A stretch of 64,000 nt of DNA, from positions 1-64,000 of the forward strand of contig NZ_BPQO01000002.1 in the NCBI RefSeq assembly GCF_022179285.1, given 5' to 3'. Origin of the DNA: Methylobacterium hispanicum. GTDB taxonomy: Bacteria > Pseudomonadota > Alphaproteobacteria > Rhizobiales > Beijerinckiaceae. Below are positions 50,359 to 59,216 of the stretch, in pieces; position 1 is the first letter of the stretch; each line of letters starts with the position of its first letter. The translations under genes were made by a program, and so were the position numbers. The notes under the pieces were generated by a model. That model searched no databases and was not told the DNA's origin. It saw only the letters and a list, made by a program, of their open reading frames with translations.

Positions 50359-52455
50359 ATGAGCACGATCAGACCCTACGCCGCGGGCGCCTACGTGACC
50401 CAGCGCAACACCCAGCAGATCCTCGACCTCAAGGACCAGCTGTCCGTCCTGACGACCCAGCTCGGCACGGGGCGCACCGCCGAGACCTATGCGGGGCTCG
50501 GCGTCGGGCGCACCACCAGCCTCGCGGCGCACGCCACGATCAGCGCGCTCGAGGGCTACGACGCCGCGATCGGCTACGGCCAGACGCGCGCGCAGCTCGC
50601 CACAAGCAGCCTCACGGCGGTGATCAACTTCGGCATCGACCTCAAGTCGAACCTCGCCAACGGCCTCGTGCGCAGCTCCAGCGGCACGATCAACAGCGCG
50701 ACGCTCGCCCGCAACGCCCTCGACGCCGCCGTCGATGCGCTGAACCAGACGGGCGCCGGCATCTACATCTTCGGGGGGCGCGACAGCGAGACGGAGCCGG
50801 TGGTCGACACGGACGTCATGCTCAACGGCGACGGCACCAGGGCAGGGCTGGCGAAGCTCGTCGAGCAGCAGCGGACCGCCGACCTCGGCACGGACGGGAA
50901 GGGCCGGCTCACGACCTCGCTGACGCCGGGCGGCACGACCGTCGGCCTCACCGAGGATGCGAGCGCGGAGGCGCGCGCGAATTTCGGCTTCACGCTCGCG
51001 GGCAAGCCCGTGACCACCGGCACGGCGCTGACCGCCAGCTTCACGCCGGCCGACACGACGGCGAACCTCACCACGCCCGTGGGCGGAGGCCAGCGTTTCC
51101 GCGCGCTCGTCCAGCTCGCCGACGGCAGCAGCCAATCGATCGAGTTCTACGGGACGAACGGCACTGCGCCGTCCGGCACGACGGCTTTCCCGCTGAGCGG
51201 CGATCTCGCGACCGACACCGCGAAGCTGGCCGCGCTCCTGCCCGCGGGCGCCAGCCTCGGCGGCGTGCAGGCGGTGACGCCCCAGGTCGCCTTCAACGCC
51301 GAGCCGACCGAGGGACAGAGCTTCCGGGTGGTGGTGAATCAGCCGGACGGCAGCCAGAAGACGATCGACTACCACGCGACCGCCCGGCCGGGTCTCGACG
51401 ACCCGACCGCGTTCAAGATCCCCTCCGCCTCCGAGTATCCGACCGTGGCCGGAAGGCTGGCGGCCGCCGCGACGCAGCTCCAGGCCCTCGTGGCTCCCGG
51501 CACGCTGGCGAGCGTCCAGAGCGCGCTGGCAACGGATGCGGGCGGCAACCCGGTGCTGGACGCGGGCGGTCAGCCACTCCCCACCATCAGCCTGGGCTTC
51601 TCGGCCGGCAGCCCGGCGGCGGTCCAGATCGGGCCGCTCACCCAGCAGCCCAATGCCGGCGACAGCATCACGCTCAAGCTCGCCCTGCACGACGGCACCA
51701 CCACCTCCGTCACCCTGACGGCGCGCGCGGCCACGGCCGGCGGGGGCGCCGCGCCCGGAACCTTCAGCATCGTGCCCGGAGATCTTGCGGCCACGGCGGC
51801 CAACCTCAAGACCGCGCTCGACGCCGCGGTGAAGCTCGCCGCCGGCACCAGCCTCTCTGCGCGGGCGACGGCGCGGGCCTCGCAGGACTTCTTCGACGGC
51901 ACGTCGATCGCGGGCCTCGCGGCGCGGCGCATCAACGCCGCGGGCACCGGCTACGAACAGGCGCCGCAGGATACGACCGTGCAATGGTACCGGGGCGAGG
52001 ACGCGCCGACGGACCCGCGCGCCGCCGCCACGGTCCAGACCGGCGCCAACAGCACGGCCCAGGTCGGCGTGCGGGCGAACGAGGCGCCGCTGCGCGCGGT
52101 GCTCGCCGGGATGGCGACCGTCGTGCTCGGCACGCCCGCGAGCACGGACTCGGACGCCAACGCCAAGTGGCAGGCCATGGCCGACCGTGCCGGGACGCTC
52201 GTGCGGGCGGTGAACACGAGCCCGAGCGTGCAGGAGATCGTGACCGACCTCAGCCTCGCCAACACCGCGATGGGCAACGCGAAGGCCCAGAACGAGGCCA
52301 CGCGCAACATCATGGAGAACGCCATGGCGGGGGTGGAGGCGGCCGACACGACCGAGGTCACCACCAAGCTGCTCGACCTGCAGAACCGCCTGCAGGCGAG
52401 CTATCAGGTCACCGCCACGCTCTCGAAGCTCTCGCTCGTCAACTACATGAACTGA
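50359..52455 (+). CDS. flgL: flagellar hook-associated protein FlgL (HAP3), long form
   Basis: A 698-residue flagellin-like protein. The N-terminal helix (TQRNTQQILDLKDQLSVLTT, QLGTGRTAETYAGL) and C-terminal helices (AMAGVEAADTTEVTTKLLDL, QNRLQASYQVTATLSKLSLV) match FlgL. Many FlgL proteins have 300-400 residues; here the middle region is extended by several hundred residues of beta-rich, Ala/Gly/Thr-rich sequence. It connects FlgK to the filament. Third gene of the hook operon. Confidence 0.9.
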   Translation: MSTIRPYAAGAYVTQRNTQQILDLKDQLSVLTTQLGTGRTAETYAGLGVGRTTSLAAHATISALEGYDAAIGYGQTRAQLATSSLTAVINFGIDLKSNLANGLVRSSSGTINSATLARNALDAAVDALNQTGAGIYIFGGRDSETEPVVDTDVMLNGDGTRAGLAKLVEQQRTADLGTDGKGRLTTSLTPGGTTVGLTEDASAEARANFGFTLAGKPVTTGTALTASFTPADTTANLTTPVGGGQRFRALVQLADGSSQSIEFYGTNGTAPSGTTAFPLSGDLATDTAKLAALLPAGASLGGVQAVTPQVAFNAEPTEGQSFRVVVNQPDGSQKTIDYHATARPGLDDPTAFKIPSASEYPTVAGRLAAAATQLQALVAPGTLASVQSALATDAGGNPVLDAGGQPLPTISLGFSAGSPAAVQIGPLTQQPNAGDSITLKLALHDGTTTSVTLTARAATAGGGAAPGTFSIVPGDLAATAANLKTALDAAVKLAAGTSLSARATARASQDFFDGTSIAGLAARRINAAGTGYEQAPQDTTVQWYRGEDAPTDPRAAATVQTGANSTAQVGVRANEAPLRAVLAGMATVVLGTPASTDSDANAKWQAMADRAGTLVRAVNTSPSVQEIVTDLSLANTAMGNAKAQNEATRNIMENAMAGVEAADTTEVTTKLLDLQNRLQASYQVTATLSKLSLVNYMN

Positions 52456-52527
52456 GCGACCACGATCCCGCCGCTTTTGCCGGGCTCAGGGGAGGGGGCG
52501 CGACCGCCGCGCCGGGGAGATCCGCGC

Positions 52528-52935
52528 ATGGAGCTGGTGCCGCCGTTCCGCTGGCTCGTGCGCGCCGCCGGCCTCGTCCTGCTCGCCGCACCCGCGGTCG
52601 CCCAGGAGCCGCCCCGGCTCGAGCTGCCGAGGCTCGATGCGGCGACGCTCGCCCTGCCCGGATACGCCGCGCCCGCCCCGCGCGCCCGCGCCGAGTCCCG
52701 CGCGCACGGCCTGGAAACCTGCCCGGCTCTCGGGGGCGGGTTCGTGCGCCTTCCCGGCAGCCGGACCTGCCTGCGTCTCTCGGGTCGCGCAGCGGCAGGG
52801 CTCGACGTGCAGGCGGGCCGCGGAGGCGCTGCCGCCCGTCCGGACGCGGGCGGGCGCTTCGCCGTGGATGCGCGCACCGAGACCGATCTCGGATCCGTGC
52901 GCACCTTCGTACGGGTCGGGTCCGGCCACCGCTAG
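52528..52935 (+). CDS. short porin-like secreted protein (possibly truncated)
   Basis: About 135 residues. A signal peptide (FRWLVRAAGLVLLAAPAVAQ) is followed by a region that ends like the opening of an alphaproteobacterial porin: CPALGGGFVRLPGSRTCLRL, then SGRAAAGLDVQ and TDLGSVRTFVRVG. The beta-barrel of a porin (over 300 residues) is missing, and the stop follows immediately. GGGGAGA lies 8 nt before ATG 52528. Either a truncated porin gene or a small protein using a porin-like fold segment. Confidence 0.5.
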   Translation: MELVPPFRWLVRAAGLVLLAAPAVAQEPPRLELPRLDAATLALPGYAAPAPRARAESRAHGLETCPALGGGFVRLPGSRTCLRLSGRAAAGLDVQAGRGGAAARPDAGGRFAVDARTETDLGSVRTFVRVGSGHR

Positions 52936-53256
52936 GGCGGGCTGCGGGACTTCGCCCGACCGGACGGCATGTGCGCGAGTGCACCGCACGCGCGAGGGCG
53001 GCGGATTTCCAGGGAACCTGCTGTTTCCGTTGTGGAAATCTTCTCCAGTGCAAGACCTTCTTGCACGAAACTGCATGATCGGACGAACAGTTTCGAATTA
53101 TACTACAGTGCACCGCAAAAAACGGGCATTGCAGCGCGCTCGCGCGCTACCAGATCAAGTCCATCGCAATCGAGGACTGCAAGATCCGCGACGAGGCTCG
53201 GACACGAGCCGGCCGAACCGCAGATCCGGACGATCCTCCGACGCAAAGGACAGATC
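52936..53256. other. AT-richer intergenic region
   Basis: About 320 bp. A 7-bp perfect hairpin GTGCAAG/CTTGCAC (53048-53054 with 53060-53066) is present with no T-tract. AT-rich 53030-53115 is likely the promoter of the following gene. No ORF supported. Confidence 0.4.
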
Positions 53257-53565
53257 ATGACCAACCGCAGCACGATCACCGCCGCCCTCGCGCTCGCCCT
53301 GGGCCTCGCGGCCTCGCCGAGCTTCGCGCAGACCTTCGACCCGAGCAGCGCCAGCTACAACCGCGACGGCACGCTCAATGTGTGGGGTGCGCATATCGAT
53401 CCGGTCGGCGCGCGCGGCGGCCTCCTGGGCGGTGTCGGCACCGTGGTCGGCGGCGTGACCGGAGCCGTCGGAGGCATCGTCGGCGGCACGGTCGGCGCGG
53501 CGGGTGACGTCGTCACCGGCTCGGTCGCGCCGCGCCGCGTCCCCGGCGCCTACACCGCCTACTGA
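53257..53565 (+). CDS. small secreted glycine-rich protein
   Basis: About 102 residues. A Sec signal peptide (MTNRSTITAALALALGLAAS, then PSFAQ) precedes a Gly/Val-rich hydrophobic stretch (GGLLGGVGTVVGGVTGAVGG, then IVGGTVGAAGDVV). AAGGA lies 8 nt before ATG 53257. No function known; likely an envelope-associated small protein of this lineage. Confidence 0.65.
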   Translation: MTNRSTITAALALALGLAASPSFAQTFDPSSASYNRDGTLNVWGAHIDPVGARGGLLGGVGTVVGGVTGAVGGIVGGTVGAAGDVVTGSVAPRRVPGAYTAY

Positions 53566-53859
53566 GCCGAACGGCCCCGACGACCGGCGGGCGGCGGAGC
53601 GCGAGTTCCGCCGCCCGTTCGCGTGCCGGTTCTCCGGAACTCGGCACGAGCGGGCGCGCGGGGTGCCCCTTCCGCACCGGAGCTCTGGATCGAGCCGCTT
53701 CGCGGCGCTGTCTCGTCCGGGGAAAGGGCGGTGGTTCGATCACCGGATGCGGCAGCCCGCAGAGGATCCGGTCCGGTTCGCTCGTGAATCGCGCCGGCTT
53801 GACCGTGGCGGAGAGCGACCGGACCGTGCGATCGGTCCGTGGCCTCGCCGGCACCGCGC

Positions 53860-54366
53860 TCACAGGCTCCGCGACAGGACCAGCGGTCCGCTGCGCACGC
53901 CCCGTCCGTAAGGGGAGGGGGCGATCGAGGGCTTGCCGTAGGTCGTCGGCGTGGCGGCCCGGCCGAGGTCGTCGGCGAGCGACTTGATCAGCGTCTCCGA
54001 CACGGAGCGCGCCGTGCCCAACACGGCTTGGTTCCGCTCGACCGCCGCGGTGAAGCCGCGATGCTCGGCACGCAGGCGCTCCAGGCCCTCGGGGGCGAAG
54101 CGGGCGAGCGCCACGGCGTTCGCCTTCACGGCCTCGAGACGCAGCACGTAGGCGGCGGCGAGCGCGCTCTTCCGCGCAGGGTCGGCGAGGCCCTGGCGCA
54201 GGCGGCCGGCCCCCACCGCGCCGCTCTCGTCGGAGAGCAGCGCCTCGAGGGCCCGCATGGCCTCGCTCACGGAGGCCACGAGCGCCTCTGCGCCCCCCCT
54301 GTCGGCGACGCGGGGGAGGGGGGGCACGGCGCCCGTCGCCGCGCCCTCAGCCACGGGCCGCCCCAT
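53860..54366 (-). CDS. FlgN-like flagellar chaperone
   Basis: A 168-residue mostly helical protein (VASVSEAMRALEALLSDESG, KSALAAAYVLRLEAVKANAV, LRAEHRGFTAAVERNQAVLG). Its start overlaps the end of the rod-binding flgJ gene by 20 bp, so the two are coupled. In related genomes a FlgN family chaperone for FlgK/FlgL sits at this position. The sequence itself only shows a helical bundle, so the name rests on context. Confidence 0.55.
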   Translation of the reverse strand: MGRPVAEGAATGAVPPLPRVADRGGAEALVASVSEAMRALEALLSDESGAVGAGRLRQGLADPARKSALAAAYVLRLEAVKANAVALARFAPEGLERLRAEHRGFTAAVERNQAVLGTARSVSETLIKSLADDLGRAATPTTYGKPSIAPSPYGRGVRSGPLVLSRSL

Positions 54367-54715
54367 CGGTCGCGCCCTGCAGCTTCATCATCTCGCGGAA
54401 GACCTGATCGGCGATGCCGACGCCGCCGCTCTTCACGATCTGGCCGGCATATTCCTTGGTCAGCATCGAGCGGTAGACGCCGCCGCCCGTGCCGTTCTCG
54501 CCGAGCGGCCCGTCCGTTCCCTCGGACTGGGTGAGCCGGTCGAGGGAGGATTCGAGGAACATCGACTCGAACTCGGTCGCGGTCTTGCGCAGCTTCGCGG
54601 TCGCCTGCGCGGAGGGCTGGGCGCTCGCCTGGCTGGCGGATTGGGCGATGGAGGAAGCGATGGACTTGCCGACGCCGATGGCGGCCGAGGCCGCGAAGGT
54701 CGCGAGCGGGAGCAT
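54347..54715 (-). CDS. flgJ: rod-binding protein, FlgJ N-terminal domain type
   Basis: A 122-residue protein matching the rod-capping domain of FlgJ without the muramidase domain, as is common in alphaproteobacteria (LRKTATEFESMFLESSLDRL, then YRSMLTKEYAGQIVKSGGVG, IADQVFREM). It guides rod assembly through the periplasm. Encoded 28 bp downstream of flgI on the same strand. Confidence 0.82.
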   Translation of the reverse strand: MLPLATFAASAAIGVGKSIASSIAQSASQASAQPSAQATAKLRKTATEFESMFLESSLDRLTQSEGTDGPLGENGTGGGVYRSMLTKEYAGQIVKSGGVGIADQVFREMMKLQGATDGAARG

Positions 54716-54743
54716 GGGTTGAATCTCCTGTGTCCCTGAGAAA

Positions 54744-55877
54744 TCACATCAGCTCGATCTCGGCCTGCAGCGCGCCCGCTGCCTTGATGGCCTGGAGGAT
54801 CGAGATCAGGTCGCGCGGGCCGACGCCGAGCGCGTTGAGGCCGTCGACCAGTTCGCGCAGGCTGACGCCCTCCTTGACCAGCGCGAGCTTGTTGCCGTCG
54901 CCGGTGTCGACCTTCACGCCGGTGCGCGGCACCACCACGGTCTGGCCGTTCGAGAGCGGGGCGGGCTGGCTCACCTGCGGCTGCTCGGTGATGGTGACGG
55001 TGAGGTTGCCCTGCGCGATCGCGACCGTCGAGACGCGCACGTCGCGGCCCATCACGATGATGCCGGAGCGCTCGTCCACCACGACCCGCGCGGTCTGGTC
55101 GGGCTCGACCTTCAGCTGCTCCACCTCGGTGATCAGGCGGATCATGTTGCCGTTGTAGCGGGGCGGGATCTGGATCGTGACGGTGGCGGGGTCAGTCGGC
55201 TCGGCCGTGTCGGCGCCCATGAAATCGTTGATCGCCGCGGCGATCCGCTTCGAGGTCGTGAAGTCGGGGTTGCGCAGCGACAGGCGCAGCGAGCGGGCGT
55301 CGTTCAGCCTGAAGGCGATCTCGCGCTCGATGTTGGCGCCGTTCGCGATGCGTCCGTTCGTCGGTACGCCGCGCGTGATCTTGGCGGCATCGCCCTCGGC
55401 CGAGAAGCCGGCGATGGCCACCGACCCTTGCGCCAGCGCGTAGACCTCGCCGTCGGCGCCGAGCAGCGGCGTCACTAGGAGCGTGCCGCCCTGCAGCGAC
55501 TTGGCATCGCCCAGCGAGGAGACGGTGACGTCGATCCGCGTCCCCTGCGCGGCGAAGGGGGGGAGGTTGGCCGTCACCATCACGGCGGCGAGGTTCTGGG
55601 TCCGCATGGTGGCGCCGCGGGTGTTGACGCCGAGGCGCTCCAGCATCGCCTGAAGCGACTGCTTGGTGAACGGGATGTTGTTGAGGGTGTCGCCGGTGCC
55701 GTTGAGGCCGACCACGATGCCGTAGCCGACGAGCTGGTTCTGCCGCACGCCCTCGATGGCCGCGAGGTCCTTCACCCGCGAGAGTGCGAGCGCGGGCTGG
55801 GCGAGATCGAGCGCTGCGAGCACCACGAGGGACAGCAGGCGGGCGAGTTGGCGGAACGGGAGGGGCAAGGTCTGCAT
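54744..55877 (-). CDS. flgI: flagellar P-ring protein FlgI
   Basis: A 377-residue protein with a Sec signal peptide (LARLLSLVVLAALDLAQPAL) and conserved FlgI sequence: RVKDLAAIEGVRQNQLVGYG, LNGTGDTLNNIPFTKQSLQA, MLERLGVNTRG, and the C-terminal GVSLRELVDGLNALGVGPRD LISILQAIKAAG. It forms the P ring around the rod in the peptidoglycan layer. The first gene of flgI-flgJ-flgN-like, with a sigma-54 promoter at 55915-55929. Confidence 0.95.
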   Translation of the reverse strand: MQTLPLPFRQLARLLSLVVLAALDLAQPALALSRVKDLAAIEGVRQNQLVGYGIVVGLNGTGDTLNNIPFTKQSLQAMLERLGVNTRGATMRTQNLAAVMVTANLPPFAAQGTRIDVTVSSLGDAKSLQGGTLLVTPLLGADGEVYALAQGSVAIAGFSAEGDAAKITRGVPTNGRIANGANIEREIAFRLNDARSLRLSLRNPDFTTSKRIAAAINDFMGADTAEPTDPATVTIQIPPRYNGNMIRLITEVEQLKVEPDQTARVVVDERSGIIVMGRDVRVSTVAIAQGNLTVTITEQPQVSQPAPLSNGQTVVVPRTGVKVDTGDGNKLALVKEGVSLRELVDGLNALGVGPRDLISILQAIKAAGALQAEIELM

Positions 55878-55914
55878 GCCGGCTGTCGGGGCGGTCGGGT
55901 CCGGTTCCTCCCTT

Positions 55915-55929
55915 GCCAGCCGCGTGCCA
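55915..55929 (-). promoter_or_regulatory. sigma-54 promoter of flgI
   Basis: On the minus strand TGGCACGCGGCTGGC reads from 55929 to 55915: -24 element TGGCACG, 10 bp between GG and GC, -12 element TGGC instead of TTGC. Predicted start near 55903, about 25 nt from the flgI ATG. Confidence 0.65.
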
Positions 55930-56017
55930 GGATCGCAGGTTCCGCAAGGTATTGAGGAGAAATTGTTTTATCGAGCACGTCCTCTCGGGGGGGCGGGTGC
56001 CGACGGGCTCCCGATCG

Positions 56018-56042
56018 TGCCGGGTCGGCAGCTTCTGCCGGG
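56018..56042. promoter_or_regulatory. FlbD/ftr-like enhancer between flgI and fliX
   Basis: TGCCGGGTCGGCA (56018-56030) is followed by GCTTC and TGCCGGG (56036-56042). Read on the other strand this gives CCCGGCA-N5-TGCCGAC, the same element as upstream of flgE. It lies about 90-125 bp from the flgI sigma-54 promoter, a usual enhancer distance, and upstream of fliX on the other strand. Confidence 0.5.
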
Positions 56043-56120
56043 TCGTTTACCGCCGCTTAACCCTGCCGACCGTCTTGTCTCGTACCAGGACGCGCCTCCG
56101 CGTCCGGAGTAGCCCTGACG

Positions 56121-56555
56121 ATGCGCGTCGATCCCCGCACCGGCCTTCCCGCCCTGTCCGCCCCCGCGGCGACGCGCCGGTCGGAAGGGTCCGCGCGCTT
56201 CAGCCTCGGGGCGGAAGCGGGCACCGCGCGGGCGGGTGCGAGCGCCGGCACCGCGGGCGCGGCGACGCTCGCGGGGCTCGACGCGGTGCTGATGCTGCAG
56301 ACCGAGGCCGACACGCCGCAGGAGCGCCGCCGCCGCAGCGTGCGCCGCGGGCACGATCTCCTCGACGGGCTCGACCGGCTGAAGGCCGCGCTGCTGGGCG
56401 GCCGCGTCGCCGCGCAGGATCTGCGCGCCATCGCCGGTCGCCTGTCGGAGCGCGTTGGGGAATCGGGCGACCCGCGCCTCGACGGGCTGATGGCCGAGAT
56501 CGAGCTGCGCGCGGCGGTGGAACTCGCGAAGCTGGAGAGGCGGCCCGGGGCCTGA
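56121..56555 (+). CDS. fliX: flagellar assembly regulator FliX
   Basis: A 144-residue FliX. The C-terminal half is characteristic (LAGLDAVLMLQTEADTPQER, RRSVRRGHDLLDGLDRLKAA, LLGG, DPRLDGLMAEIELRAAVELA). In Caulobacter FliX couples assembly of the class II flagellar structures to activation of the sigma-54 activator FlbD. It is divergent from flgI, the same order as in Caulobacter. Confidence 0.9.
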   Translation: MRVDPRTGLPALSAPAATRRSEGSARFSLGAEAGTARAGASAGTAGAATLAGLDAVLMLQTEADTPQERRRRSVRRGHDLLDGLDRLKAALLGGRVAAQDLRAIAGRLSERVGESGDPRLDGLMAEIELRAAVELAKLERRPGA

Positions 56556-56571
56556 ACTCCGGACGGCCGCG

Positions 56572-57444
56572 TCAGGCCGATGAGAGCAGGATCACGCCGC
56601 CGATCAGCACGGCGCAGCCGGCGAGGCGCCAGGGACCCGCGGCCTCGCCCAGGATCAGCATGCCGAACAGGGTGCCGACCATCATCGACATCTCGCGCAT
56701 GGGCGCGACGAGGCTCAGCGGCGCCCCACCATCGAGCGCAGCCAGGACGAGGATGTAGGCGAGCGGCGACATCAGGCCGACGCCCAGCGCGATCAGCCGG
56801 TAGCCCCGCATCGCCGCCCAGGCGCGGCGCGGGTCCGCGGCGGCGATCGGCGCCAGCAGCACGAAGCGCAGCAGGTTGTTGCACCAGTCGAGGACGACGG
56901 GGGCGATGCCGAGGGCCTTGACGGCGTAGGCGTCCACGACCGTGTAGGATGCGATCAGGCCCCCGGTCGCCGCCCCCCACTGGACGCCCGCCGCGCCGCC
57001 GGGCCTGCGGAAGGCGGCGAGTCGCCCCTGCGTCGCGATGAGGCCGATGCCGACGACCACGAGCGCCAGCCCGGCCAGCGCCCGGCCCGACGGTAGCTCG
57101 CCGAGCAGCAGAATCGCGCCGAGGCTCGACAGCATCGGACCCGTGCCCCGCGCCACCGGATAGACGACCGAGAGATCCGCTTCCCGGTAGCCGCGCTGGA
57201 GACAGAGGCTGTAGGCAAGATGGATGAGCCCGCTCAGGGCGATGACGCCGATCCCCGCCATGTTCCAGGCCGTGCCGCCCCGCATGAGCTGCCAGATCAC
57301 CCAGGGCGCGTAGGCCACGAAGGCCACGAAGTTGTAGGCGAACACGAAGAGCGCGCCGAGATGGGCCGCGCGCTTCGCCAGGAGGTTCCAGCCGGCATGC
57401 AGGAACGAGGCGAGGACGACGAGGGACAGGGAGGCGAGCGTCAT
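56572..57444 (-). CDS. EamA-family (DMT superfamily) transporter
   Basis: A 290-residue protein with ten transmembrane helices in two EamA repeats (VVLASFLHAGWNLLAKRAAH, VYPVARGTGPMLSSLGAILL; second half ALGVGLMSPLAYILVLAALD, LVAPMREMSMMVGTLFGMLI). EamA carriers export or import small metabolites; the substrate is not readable. Start ATG 57444 (GGGAGATCTCC before it) rather than 57537. Its 3' end meets fliX 16 bp away on the other strand. Confidence 0.87.
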   Translation of the reverse strand: MTLASLSLVVLASFLHAGWNLLAKRAAHLGALFVFAYNFVAFVAYAPWVIWQLMRGGTAWNMAGIGVIALSGLIHLAYSLCLQRGYREADLSVVYPVARGTGPMLSSLGAILLLGELPSGRALAGLALVVVGIGLIATQGRLAAFRRPGGAAGVQWGAATGGLIASYTVVDAYAVKALGIAPVVLDWCNNLLRFVLLAPIAAADPRRAWAAMRGYRLIALGVGLMSPLAYILVLAALDGGAPLSLVAPMREMSMMVGTLFGMLILGEAAGPWRLAGCAVLIGGVILLSSA

Positions 57445-57839
57445 GGAGATCTCCCGCAAGCGCTGGTGATCTCGACGTCTCCGCCCCTGGGTTTTTGTCC
57501 CTTGGGTGCAGCCGCGGAACACCCGCGGTCTCTGCAACGCTCGGTCCAGCGGCGCGGCGCGCCCGGAACCCTAGTTGCCACTCGGTCGATACGGCGAACT
57601 TAGCCGAGGGGCAGGCGCGGGATCAAGCGCCCGCTCAAGTGCTCTCCGCCGGAGTGGAGGTCGGTTCGGCGAAAGAGAGGGCGTTCAAGCAAGACCGTGG
57701 AGCCATTCCCGATTGTAACGCGATCGGGGACCGCTCCGAGGCCCGATTGACGCCCCGGCCCCGATCCCCGACAAGGCCGCCGCGACCGGCCCGTCCCCGG
57801 GCCCGATTCCCTCCGGCGAAGCGGCCGGTTCCACGGCCG
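57445..57839. other. intergenic region between the EamA and MBOAT genes
   Basis: About 395 bp between divergent genes; both promoters should be here. No gene, repeat or terminator was supported. Confidence 0.35.
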
Positions 57840-59213
57840 ATGCTGTTCAATTCCTTCGTCTTCCTCCTGGCCTTCCTGCCGGCTGCCCTGGCGCTCCACG
57901 CGCTGGCCGAGCGCGTGCGGCCGGGCTGGCGCCTGGGCGTGCTGGTGGGGCTGTCCTTCGTCTTCTACGGCTGGTGGGACCCGCGCTTCGTGCCGCTCCT
58001 CGGGGCCTCGGTGCTGCTGAACTGGTGGGTGTCGCGCCTGTATCTGCGCGCGCCAGGGCCCTGGCTGATCCCGGCGGCCATCGCCCTCAACCTCGCCGTG
58101 CTGGCGCTCTTCAAATATCTCGATTTCCTCACGGATCTGGCAGACCTGATCCCGGGCGTCGACCTTGCCCGGCCCGGCTGGGTGCTGCCGCTCGGCATCT
58201 CGTTCTTCACCTTCCACCACATCATGTACCTGACCGACCTGAGGGCCGGCCGCGCGCCCGGCTTCGGGCTGACCAAGTACGCGCTCTACATCGCCTTCTT
58301 CCCGCAGGTTCTCGCCGGCCCGCTCGTGCGCTGGAGCGAGATCATGCACCAGTTCGACGAGCGGCCCTACGACCGTCCGGACGCGGCCGAGCGGGTCGGG
58401 CGCGGGCTGATGCTGCTCACCGTCGGGCTGGCCAAGAAGGTGTTCCTGGGCGATCCGTTGGCGGCCTACGTCAACCCGGTCTTCCAGGCCGCCGCCGCCG
58501 GCAAGGCGGTGAGCCTCGCGGAAGCTTGGCAGGCCACGCTCGGCTTCACCTTCCAGATCTACTTCGACTTCTCCGGCTATACCGACATGGCGCTCGGGAT
58601 CGCGCTGCTGTTCGGCGTGGTGCTGCCGCAGAACTTCGACGTACCCTACCGGGCGACCAGCCTGCAGGATTTCTGGCGGCGCTGGCACATGACCCTGTCG
58701 CGCTTCCTGCGCGACTACCTCTATGTCGGCTTCGGCGGCAATCGCCGCGGTCTCGCCGTGCAGCTCGCGGCGCTTCTCGCAACGATGACGCTCGGCGGCC
58801 TCTGGCACGGCGCCGGGCTCACCTTCGTGGTCTGGGGCGCGCTGCACGGGGCGGGCCTCGGCGCGGGCGTGCTCTGGCGCCGCGCGGGCCTGCCGATGCC
58901 CGCTCTCGTTGGCTGGGTGGTCACCAGCCTGTTCGTGGTGCTGACCTGGGTGTTGTTCCGAGCCACCAGCTTCGAGGCGGCGCTCGGCATCTACCGGGGC
59001 CTCCTCGGCCTCACCGAGCCGGGCTCCGGCTTCAAGTGGCGCGCCCTCCTGCCGGCGGCGCTCGTCGCGACGCTCGGGCCGACCGCCTGGGCCGCCGTGC
59101 ACCGGCTGCCGCCCCGGCGCGGACTCGCATTCCTGTTCGGGCTCGTGTTCGTGGTCGTGCTCCTGAAGATCGGGGACGACGCGAACTACGAGTTCATCTA
59201 CTTCCAGTTCTGA
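57840..59213 (+). CDS. MBOAT family O-acyltransferase (AlgI-like)
   Basis: About 457 residues, multi-pass membrane protein. MBOAT features: ISFFTFHHIMYLTDLRAG, IAFFPQVLAGPLVRWSEIMH, FDFSGYTDMALGIALLFGV and the catalytic His region WRRWHMTLSRFLRDYLYVGF, GGLWHGAGLTFVVWGALHG. AlgI-type enzymes move acetyl groups across the membrane onto extracellular polysaccharide. The next gene is translationally close (3 bp) and encodes the usual SGNH-like partner. Confidence 0.93.
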   Translation: MLFNSFVFLLAFLPAALALHALAERVRPGWRLGVLVGLSFVFYGWWDPRFVPLLGASVLLNWWVSRLYLRAPGPWLIPAAIALNLAVLALFKYLDFLTDLADLIPGVDLARPGWVLPLGISFFTFHHIMYLTDLRAGRAPGFGLTKYALYIAFFPQVLAGPLVRWSEIMHQFDERPYDRPDAAERVGRGLMLLTVGLAKKVFLGDPLAAYVNPVFQAAAAGKAVSLAEAWQATLGFTFQIYFDFSGYTDMALGIALLFGVVLPQNFDVPYRATSLQDFWRRWHMTLSRFLRDYLYVGFGGNRRGLAVQLAALLATMTLGGLWHGAGLTFVVWGALHGAGLGAGVLWRRAGLPMPALVGWVVTSLFVVLTWVLFRATSFEAALGIYRGLLGLTEPGSGFKWRALLPAALVATLGPTAWAAVHRLPPRRGLAFLFGLVFVVVLLKIGDDANYEFIYFQF

Positions 59214-59216
59214 GCC

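Noticed and set aside
48358..51984. A 1208-codon open frame antisense to flgK and flgL
   Set aside because: Very high GC keeps antisense frames open. The translation is Arg/Gly/His-rich with no domain, while flgK and flgL are unmistakable.
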